Assembly (NCBI GenBank): GCA_012512795.1
Contig: JAAZDL010000006.1
Coordinates: 1-14,088 of the forward strand
Direction: 5' to 3'
DNA: 14,088 bases
From: Mycoplasmatota bacterium
Lineage (GTDB): Bacteria; Bacillota_I; Bacilli_A; RF39; UBA660
Shown here: piece by piece, positions 8,372 through 13,072 of the stretch
How positions within the stretch are numbered: the first letter of the stretch is position 1
Layout of the letters: each line of letters starts with the position of its first letter
Notes under the pieces: generated by a model
Database searches by the model: none
The model's input: the letters and a program-made list of their open reading frames with translations, nothing else
Told to the model about the DNA's origin: nothing
Made by a program: the position numbers and the translations under genes

Positions 8372-8448
8372 TGGTAGCGACGGAGGGACTCGAACCCACG
8401 ACCTCCTGGGTATGAACCAGATGCTCTAGCCAACTGAGCTACATCGCC
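8372..8448 (-). tRNA. Elongator tRNA-Met (anticodon CAT)
   Basis: The gene is 77 bases with an encoded CCA end. The acceptor stem GGCGATG pairs with CGTCGCT; G1-U72 and one further G-U pair are wobbles, as in Bacillus elongator tRNA-Met. The D arm reads GCTCAGTTGGCTAGAGC. The anticodon loop is TTCATAC with anticodon CAT, on a stem TCTGG/CCAGG. The T arm contains GGTTCGAGTCC. The G1-U72 pair could suggest an initiator, but initiators lack a Watson-Crick 1-72 pair for different reasons and carry three G-C pairs in the anticodon stem. These are absent, which points to the elongator. Confidence 0.95.
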
Positions 8449-8467
8449 ATTAAATACGAACAATAAA

Positions 8468-8496
8468 ATAATATCATATTTATATATATTTGACAA
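8468..8496 (-). promoter_or_regulatory. Promoter of tRNA-Met
   Basis: TTGTCA (8491-8496) and TATTAT (8468-8473) are separated by 17 bases. Initiation near 8461 leaves a short 5' leader before the mature end at 8448. Read-through from mtaB is also possible because no strong terminator separates them. Confidence 0.65.
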
Positions 8497-8519
8497 TACT
8501 TAATTACAAAGAAGTCTAA

Positions 8520-9785
8520 TTATTTAGTAGTATAATTAATGTTATCTTTACTTATTAATACTGAATATATTTTGTTAATTTCATATTTACCATTTAATTT
8601 TAGAGGAATGTAATTATCAGTAAAACCATAATAATAATTATCTTTAAACTCTTCAATTAATATCTCTTTTTCTTTATTAATAAAAGATAAAAAGTAATTT
8701 TTTTCAAGTTCATCTGACAAACTAATAAGTTTTTTTACTCTTTCTTTCTTTATATTTCCATGAACTTTATTTTTCATTTTAGAAGCTTTTGTTCCTTCTC
8801 TATCAGAGTATGGGAATACATGTATCTTTGAAAATTTTACTTTTTTACAAAATTCGTATGTTTCGTTAAAATCTTCATCTGTTTCTCCTGGAAAACCAAC
8901 TATTACATCAGTAGTTAGAGATATATCTTTTCGTAAAGTTCTTATCTCATTAACTTTTTCTAAAAAATAATTAGTGTCATATCTTCTATTCATTAGTTTT
9001 AATATTCTATCAGAGCCACTTTGAAGCGGTATATGCAAATGAGATACAAATTTCTTATTATTAGCTATTGTATTCATCATACCCTCTTTTAATTCAACGA
9101 TTTCTACAGATGATAATCTTATTCTTTTTATTTGATCTATTAAAGAAATATCATTTATTAGGTTATATAACTCTTTATTGTTTGAATTATATTGCCCTGT
9201 GTGTATACCAGATAAAACTATTTCTTTAAATCCTGATAATGCTAAATCATTAATTTCCATTAAACATTTATTATATTCTTTACTTCTTACTCTTCCTCTA
9301 ACAAACGGAATAATACAGTAACTACAAAAATTATTACACCCATCTTCTATTTTAACAAATGCTCTGTGACGATGTGAATATTCTTTAATTTCCATATCCT
9401 CGAACTCTTGATCGTTCATATCATAAAACTTAACTATTCTTTTTTTATTAATGTTATATTCTTCAATATACTTTAAAATATTGCATTTATCTTTATTTCC
9501 AAGAATTATATCAGCATCTATTAAAGATGTTATTTCATCGCATCTAAACTGACAAAAACAACCTATTGCAATTACAATAGCATTGTTATTGTTTTTCCTT
9601 ATATTATTAATAGTTTGTTTGCTCTTATTATCAGCAGTATTTGTAACAGTACAAGTATTTATTATACAGATATCTGCATTTTCACTAACTTCTTTATAAC
9701 CATTATTTTTTAATAACGTTCTTATAAACTCACTTTCATAAGCATTTACTTTACAACCAAGTGTTTTAATTAGAAAACTTTTCAT
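8520..9785 (-). CDS. mtaB: tRNA (t6A37) C2-methylthiotransferase MtaB
   Basis: This radical-SAM enzyme converts t6A37 to ms2t6A37 in tRNAs reading ANN codons. Its 421 residues have the family's order. The N-terminal UPF0004 domain carries cysteines C11 (GCKVN), C45 (NTCTV) and C76 (IGCF) for the auxiliary Fe-S cluster. The radical-SAM motif C150-x3-C154-x2-C157 lies in 'EDGCNNFCSYCIIPFVRGR', and 'HIPLQSGSDRILKLMNRRY' is at 251-269. A short C-terminal TRAM-like segment follows. 'LGCKVNAYES' and the C-terminal pattern favour MtaB over MiaB or RimO. Start and the upstream gene's stop overlap as TAATG with no good ribosome binding site, so translation is probably coupled. Confidence 0.95.
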   Translation of the reverse strand: MKSFLIKTLGCKVNAYESEFIRTLLKNNGYKEVSENADICIINTCTVTNTADNKSKQTINNIRKNNNNAIVIAIGCFCQFRCDEITSLIDADIILGNKDKCNILKYIEEYNINKKRIVKFYDMNDQEFEDMEIKEYSHRHRAFVKIEDGCNNFCSYCIIPFVRGRVRSKEYNKCLMEINDLALSGFKEIVLSGIHTGQYNSNNKELYNLINDISLIDQIKRIRLSSVEIVELKEGMMNTIANNKKFVSHLHIPLQSGSDRILKLMNRRYDTNYFLEKVNEIRTLRKDISLTTDVIVGFPGETDEDFNETYEFCKKVKFSKIHVFPYSDREGTKASKMKNKVHGNIKKERVKKLISLSDELEKNYFLSFINKEKEILIEEFKDNYYYGFTDNYIPLKLNGKYEINKIYSVLISKDNINYTTK

Positions 9786-10423
9786 TATAATGATAATCTA
9801 AACTCTTTCAAAATATTTAAAAATTCTTCTTCAGCTAAATAACTTTGAGCTTGAGTTACTTCTTTCTCTTGTACTTCTACTTTATTAACTTTTGGACAAT
9901 TTGGTGTTTTTGTTTCTTCTTTATAATTAAGAGTAATATTAGAGGCATTTTTTAATAATTGTTCGTAACTAATAATCGCTCTTTTTTCTTGTTCTTCTTC
10001 ATATTTTTGAATAGCAACTTGATTATTAGTAGACCCTAATGCTTCCATTCTTTCTTTAGTTCTTTTTTCTAACTCATCAGTAGATATAACAGCATTTTCT
10101 TCTTCAAAAAATTCATATTCGTCAATAATATCATCATACTTCTTAATAGCTTGTATATCTATTTGTTTGATGATTGGTTTATCTTCGTCAATAACATCAT
10201 CTTTTGTAACAGCTTTTAAATTTTCAAGTTCATCAAGAGGATCAACTAAGTTTTGTTTTGGTTGAGTAAAATTATTGTCAGAATTTAACATTTCTATATA
10301 TTGATTTCTTGTTTTAATAAGAGCTAATATTAAAACCATTAATATTATTAACATCAAAACTAGAAAGATTAAGAAATAATCTCCAGTCATAAACGATTCT
10401 AAAAATTTATCAAAGTTTTCCAT
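9785..10423 (-). CDS. One-pass membrane protein of unknown function with a duplicated motif
   Basis: I do not recognise a named family. The 212-residue product has a short N-terminus, one membrane helix at about residues 17-37, and a long acidic, charged, coiled-coil-prone domain probably in the cytoplasm. A motif occurs twice: 'ENAVISTDELEKRT' (about 109-122) and 'KRAIISYEQLLKNA' (about 147-160), each preceded by a Glu-rich run. The C-terminus (about 196-212, LAEEEFLNILKEFRLSL) looks like a separate amphipathic helix. The first 14 bases overlap the end of rsmE, and the stop overlaps the mtaB start. A distant AAAGGA site lies about 12 bases before the ATG. Such overlaps make it part of the rRNA/tRNA-modification operon. 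The topology resembles a scaffold or adaptor; this is inference only. Confidence 0.75.
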   Translation of the reverse strand: MENFDKFLESFMTGDYFLIFLVLMLIILMVLILALIKTRNQYIEMLNSDNNFTQPKQNLVDPLDELENLKAVTKDDVIDEDKPIIKQIDIQAIKKYDDIIDEYEFFEEENAVISTDELEKRTKERMEALGSTNNQVAIQKYEEEQEKRAIISYEQLLKNASNITLNYKEETKTPNCPKVNKVEVQEKEVTQAQSYLAEEEFLNILKEFRLSL

Positions 10424-11135
10424 TTAAATCACTTTCCTTTAAATATCTTAAAATAGATGCTACAAAAAGAATAACAGTTTCACTTCTTAAAACACTCTGC
10501 CCTAAAGATGTTTTTATAAAACCTAGTTTTTCTATTGCTAATTCTTCTTCAGTAGTTAAACCACCTTCTGGTCCAAATACTACACTTATTGTATCACTAT
10601 AGTTTTCTACTGTTAACACCTTCGTTATATTCTTTACATCTTCATTTACAAGAGAACACAAAATGTTGACACCGTTGTGTTTTTCAATTTCATTAACTTT
10701 AATTATTTTATTAACATTTGGGATGTCTGTTCTATAACATTGTTCACTTGCTTCTTTAACGATTTTAGACCATCTAGTAAGTTTTTTTTCAAAATCTTTT
10801 TCTTTAAGTTTATATTTACAATGACTATACAATACAACTATAAATTCAGTTACTCCAAGTTCAGTTCCGTGTTGTAAGATAAAACTCATTTTTTCCTCTG
10901 ATAAAAGAGGGATATAAGCTATTAATGAATTAATACTTGTTTTTTCTTTAAATACTTTAATAATGTTTGCTGATAATAAATCATATTTTAATGAACAAAT
11001 ATAACTTACTTCATCATAAACAACTATTATATTATCATTTTCTTTCATTCTCATGACATTTTTAATATGATTTAAATCATTTGTATTTAATTTAATAGTA
11101 TCTTTTTCTTTTGAAACACCAAAATATTGTTGCAT
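10410..11135 (-). CDS. rsmE: 16S rRNA (uracil-1498-N3)-methyltransferase
   Basis: RsmE methylates U1498 of 16S rRNA using S-adenosylmethionine. The 241 residues match the family length. The N-terminal PUA-like part has 'HIKNVMRMKENDNIIVV' (23-39). The SPOUT domain has 'PLLSEEKMSFILQHGTELG' (76-94), 'EASEQCYRTDIP' (128-139), the knot motif GPEGG (188-192) and 'LGQSVLRSET' (211-220). The ATG follows a strong AGGAGGT site that includes the TAG stop of the Smr gene. The gene ends with tandem TGA TAA stops inside the overlap with the next gene, the only TGA stop in the window. Confidence 0.95.
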   Translation of the reverse strand: MQQYFGVSKEKDTIKLNTNDLNHIKNVMRMKENDNIIVVYDEVSYICSLKYDLLSANIIKVFKEKTSINSLIAYIPLLSEEKMSFILQHGTELGVTEFIVVLYSHCKYKLKEKDFEKKLTRWSKIVKEASEQCYRTDIPNVNKIIKVNEIEKHNGVNILCSLVNEDVKNITKVLTVENYSDTISVVFGPEGGLTTEEELAIEKLGFIKTSLGQSVLRSETVILFVASILRYLKESDLNGKL

Positions 11136-11143
11136 TATACCTC

Positions 11144-11407
11144 CTATTTAAGTATTACTATAGTTTGACCATCATTAAAGTACTCTAATTTATATTCTAG
11201 TACTCTTTTATCAGTTTTTAAATAATCGTGTGTAGCTTTCTTTAAAATACCATTACCTCTTCCATGTATTATAATTATTTTTTTAGCTTCTATCTTACAA
11301 TAATTATCAACAAAATCTTTTATCATAGCTACTGCTGAATACCTATCAAATCCATGAATATCAAGTTGAGGAATATTATATAAAAAAGGATCAATATATT
11401 TTTTCAT
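11144..11407 (-). CDS. Stand-alone Smr-domain protein
   Basis: The 87-residue product is essentially one Smr domain, as found at the C-terminus of MutS2. It carries LDIHG at 15-19 and IHGRGNGILK at about 47-56, the two hallmark motifs of the nucleic-acid-binding/nicking fold. It ends with the typical 'LEYFNDGQTIVILK' strand. No MutS2 core precedes it: an rplT terminator and a fresh promoter lie upstream, so this is a free-standing small Smr protein and not a visible MutS2 remnant. Some Smr proteins cleave RNA or act at collided ribosomes. Its place at the head of an rRNA/tRNA modification operon fits a translation role, but that is inference. The ATG has an AAGAGG site 6 bases upstream. Confidence 0.85.
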   Translation of the reverse strand: MKKYIDPFLYNIPQLDIHGFDRYSAVAMIKDFVDNYCKIEAKKIIIIHGRGNGILKKATHDYLKTDKRVLEYKLEYFNDGQTIVILK

Positions 11408-11429
11408 AAAAACCTCTTTTCTTGACTAT

Positions 11430-11458
11430 ATTATACAAACTAATGTTTAAAAGTGCAA
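11430..11458 (-). promoter_or_regulatory. Promoter of the smr-rsmE-mtaB operon
   Basis: A perfect TATAAT (11430-11435) is preceded at 17 bases by a weak -35, TTGCAC (11453-11458). Initiation near 11423 gives a leader of about 16 bases. It sits directly after the rplT terminator. Confidence 0.6.
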
Positions 11459-11463
11459 CAATT

Positions 11464-11486
11464 AAAAAAAGTGTTATAAAACACTT
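11464..11486 (-). terminator. Intrinsic terminator of infC-rpmI-rplT
   Basis: AAGTGTT pairs with AACACTT (7 bp) around TTAT and is followed by Ts (11464-11468). The AA of the rplT TAA stop are the first bases of the stem. Confidence 0.85.
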
Positions 11487-12018
11487 ATTTTGATAAAGCT
11501 TCTACTATATCAGCTTTTTTCATTGAACTATTTAATTCAATTCCTGCATCAGCAGCAAGACTTTTAAGTTCAACTACAGTTAATTTAGAATAATCTTTTT
11601 TGCTTTCAACAGTCTTTTCAACTTGCTCTACTATTTCTTTTGATTCTTTCTTAATAGTTTTACCTTCTAAAGCTTCTTTTGATATTACAACTAATTTAGT
11701 AAATTCTTCAGGTGCAAATATTGCAAGTTCACTTAACATTTTTCTATTAATTGTTACATCAGCTTTTCTAAGACCGTTAATGAATTTTGAATAAATAATA
11801 TCATTAGCTCTACAAGCAGCATTTATTCTTGTTATCCATAATTTTCTAAAGTCATTAGCTCTTTTCTTTCTATCGTTATAACTATAGCTTCCGCTATGAA
11901 ATAATTGTTCTTGAGCTGTCTTGTATAATCTATGTTTACTTCCAAAATACCCCTTAGCTTGTTTTAATACTTTTCTTCTTCTATTTTTAGATACTGCTCC
12001 ACCTTTAACTCTTGTCAT
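11485..12018 (-). CDS. rplT: Large-subunit ribosomal protein L20 with a C-terminal SAP/Rho-N-like extension
   Basis: Residues 1-118 are a standard L20: 'RVKGGAVSKNRRRKVLKQAKGYFGSKHRLYKTAQEQ', 'YNDRKKRANDFRKLWITRINAACR' and 'NRKMLSELAIFAPEEFTKLV'. It binds 23S rRNA early in 50S assembly and in Firmicutes represses its own operon. The protein is 177 residues instead of about 118. The extra part is a charged linker (about 119-141) followed by 'YSKLTVVELKSLAADAGIELNSSMKKADIVEAL' (143-175). That segment has the helix-turn-helix pattern of SAP, HeH or Rho-N small domains (LTVxELKxxAxxxGI...KKADIVEAL). The extension is in frame with no intervening stop and is followed at once by the operon terminator. 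The TAG of rpmI and the L20 ATG are 3 bases apart, and a GGGGGAAAG ribosome binding site lies inside the end of rpmI. Confidence 0.96.
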   Translation of the reverse strand: MTRVKGGAVSKNRRRKVLKQAKGYFGSKHRLYKTAQEQLFHSGSYSYNDRKKRANDFRKLWITRINAACRANDIIYSKFINGLRKADVTINRKMLSELAIFAPEEFTKLVVISKEALEGKTIKKESKEIVEQVEKTVESKKDYSKLTVVELKSLAADAGIELNSSMKKADIVEALSK

Positions 12019-12021
12019 ATA

Positions 12022-12219
12022 CTACTTTCCCCCTAATATCCTTTTATATCTTTTTGCATCTCCTGTACTTAACGTCGATACTTTTCTAGCTTTTCTATTG
12101 AAGTCTGTAGATTTTTTACCACTATTATGGTTAGCTCCTACATGTCCAATTTTAGTTGATCCGCTGTTTCTTACTACAATTTTTTTACTTATTCCTTTAT
12201 GCGATTTTTGTTTTGGCAT
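12022..12219 (-). CDS. rpmI: Large-subunit ribosomal protein L35
   Basis: The 65-residue product has normal L35 length and pattern: 'MPKQKSHKGISKKI' at the start, a very basic centre, and 'LSTGDAKRYKRILGGK' at the end. It lies between infC and rplT in the universal order. The AAAGGA site before the ATG begins immediately after the infC TAG stop, about 16 bases of spacer in all. Confidence 0.96.
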   Translation of the reverse strand: MPKQKSHKGISKKIVVRNSGSTKIGHVGANHNSGKKSTDFNRKARKVSTLSTGDAKRYKRILGGK

Positions 12220-12235
12220 AATATATTCTTCCTTT

Positions 12236-12757
12236 CTATTTTTTAGGTGCTAGAAATAATTGCATATTTCTTCCTTCCATTTTAGGCATAACTTCAATTA
12301 CTGAAACATCTGAAAGCTTCTCAGCAAATTTCAGTATCACTTCACGCCCAAGTTCAGGATGAGCCATTTGTCTTCCTTTGAATCTTACTGCAACTTTAAT
12401 TTTATGTCCTTTTTCTAAATAGGCTTTAGCATTTCTAAGCTTAGTTTCAAAATCTCCAACATCTATAGTTACACTTAATCTGTATTCTTTTGTTTCAAGA
12501 TTTTGTTCTCTTTGTTTTTTCCTTGCTTCTTTTTCTTTTTTATTTTTTTCATAACGATACTTAGTAAAATCAATGATTTTACATACTGGATTCTTAAAAT
12601 CATTGTTTAATAAAACTAGATCAAGACCTGCATACTGAGCTAAAGTTAAAGCATCAGCTATTTTCTTTACTCCTAGCTTTTCTCCATTAGGTCCAATTAC
12701 CATTACTTCAGGACAATTAATTTGTTCATTAATATAAACTTCGTTTTGTTTAGCTAT
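12236..12757 (-). CDS. infC: Translation initiation factor IF-3, probably with an AUA start codon
   Basis: IF-3 binds the 30S subunit and enforces start-codon fidelity. Family landmarks are 'YINEQINCPEVMVIGPNGEKLGV', the lysine-rich inter-domain linker ('YRYEKNKKEKEARKKQ'), 'VRFKGRQMAHPELGREV' and the end 'KMEGRNMQLFLAPKK'. The best ribosome binding site in the region, GGAGGTG (12764-12770), sits 8 bases before ATA (12755-12757). Starting there gives a 173-residue protein beginning MAKQNEVYINEQI, the usual IF-3 length. The in-frame ATG at 12772 is partly made of that same site and has none of its own. A GTG at 12805 lies inside the leader terminator. infC genes commonly use rare starts (AUU, AUC, AUA) for autocontrol; the AUA reading here is inference from spacing and length. 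Confidence 0.93.
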   Translation of the reverse strand: MAKQNEVYINEQINCPEVMVIGPNGEKLGVKKIADALTLAQYAGLDLVLLNNDFKNPVCKIIDFTKYRYEKNKKEKEARKKQREQNLETKEYRLSVTIDVGDFETKLRNAKAYLEKGHKIKVAVRFKGRQMAHPELGREVILKFAEKLSDVSVIEVMPKMEGRNMQLFLAPKK

Positions 12758-12763
12758 TGCTAA

Positions 12764-12770
12764 CACCTCC
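12764..12770 (-). promoter_or_regulatory. Strong ribosome binding site that decides the infC start
   Basis: GGAGGTG is the only strong Shine-Dalgarno sequence near infC. The upstream ATG overlaps it (ATGGAGGTG), so initiation there would leave no upstream site. The next codon at proper spacing is ATA at 12755-12757; GTG at 12764-12766 is also inside the site. Confidence 0.75.
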
Positions 12771-12779
12771 ATATAATTT

Positions 12780-12808
12780 AAAAAAGTGAATACAACAGTA
12801 TCCACCTT
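12780..12808 (-). terminator. Leader attenuator terminator upstream of infC
   Basis: AAGGTGGATAC (12798-12808) pairs with GTATTCACTTT (12783-12793), 11 bp with two G-U pairs, around a TGTT loop and ahead of six Ts (12780-12785). It lies between the operon promoter and the infC ribosome binding site, so it can only act as a regulated attenuator. Confidence 0.85.
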
Positions 12809-12897
12809 AAAAAACTACTTTAATAGTTATATAAGCTTATCAACCAATGTATTTATACATCTGGTGAAGAGTGGACACTCTTTCTTTCTTTTTCAAC
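12780..12897 (-). promoter_or_regulatory. Candidate L20-type autoregulatory leader of infC-rpmI-rplT
   Basis: In Bacillus subtilis, L20 binds the leader of this operon and favours premature termination. Here the roughly 120-base leader holds two hairpins, AAGAG/CTCTT (loop TGTCCA, about 12868-12883) and CCAgATGTAT/ATACATTGG with a bulged G (about 12842-12863), then the attenuator terminator. TCCAC and CACC in and after the first hairpin are complementary to GGTGGA in the 5' arm of the terminator, which would allow an antiterminator. The role of L20 is inferred from operon conservation, not seen directly. The 307 bases between proS and infC are otherwise occupied by the promoter and the elements at 12953-13060. 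Confidence 0.6.
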
Positions 12898-12903
12898 ATA
12901 TTG

Positions 12904-12932
12904 ATTATATATTAATTATAACAATTTGTCAA
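12904..12932 (-). promoter_or_regulatory. Consensus sigma-A promoter of infC-rpmI-rplT
   Basis: Both boxes are perfect: TTGACA (12927-12932) and TATAAT (12904-12909) with 17-base spacing. Predicted initiation is near 12897. Confidence 0.92.
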
Positions 12933-12952
12933 CTTATTTTTGTATTATGAAA

Positions 12953-12970
12953 GCATCCGTATAAGGATGC
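12953..12970 (-). terminator. Candidate terminator upstream of the infC promoter
   Basis: GCATCC pairs with GGATGC around TTATAC; two further pairs (A-U, G-U) can extend the stem. The tail is only TTTC followed by mixed bases, so termination strength is uncertain. It would end transcripts from proS or from the possible short unit at 12950-13038. Confidence 0.5.
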
Positions 12971-13027
12971 CTATTTAGTATATGTAATTTTCTAGTTTTT
13001 TTCTCTTATATGCATCACCACCTTATA

Positions 13028-13042
13028 TATCTATTATAGATA
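13028..13042 (-). promoter_or_regulatory. Palindrome containing a candidate -10 box
   Basis: TATCTAT and ATAGATA form a perfect 7-bp inverted repeat around one base, and a TATAAT (13033-13038, minus strand) lies across its centre. No convincing -35 accompanies it. It could be a repressor-controlled promoter or simply an AT-rich palindrome. Confidence 0.3.
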
Positions 13043-13051
13043 GTGAATGTG

Positions 13052-13072
13052 AAAAAAATATGTATTAATATT
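13052..13072 (-). terminator. Weak candidate terminator at the end of proS
   Basis: AATAT pairs with ATATT around TAATAC and is followed by a run of Ts (13052-13056 beyond the stem). The stem is only five A-U pairs, so it is marginal; the proS stop codon lies within it. Confidence 0.3.

Noticed and set aside
8501..8522. TAATTA/TAATTA hairpin as a terminator of mtaB
   Set aside because: Short A-U stem with a ten-base loop and no T-run.
12758..12805. GTG or ATG starts giving a longer IF-3
   Set aside because: The GTG is within the leader terminator and the ATG is part of the GGAGGTG site; neither has its own ribosome binding site.
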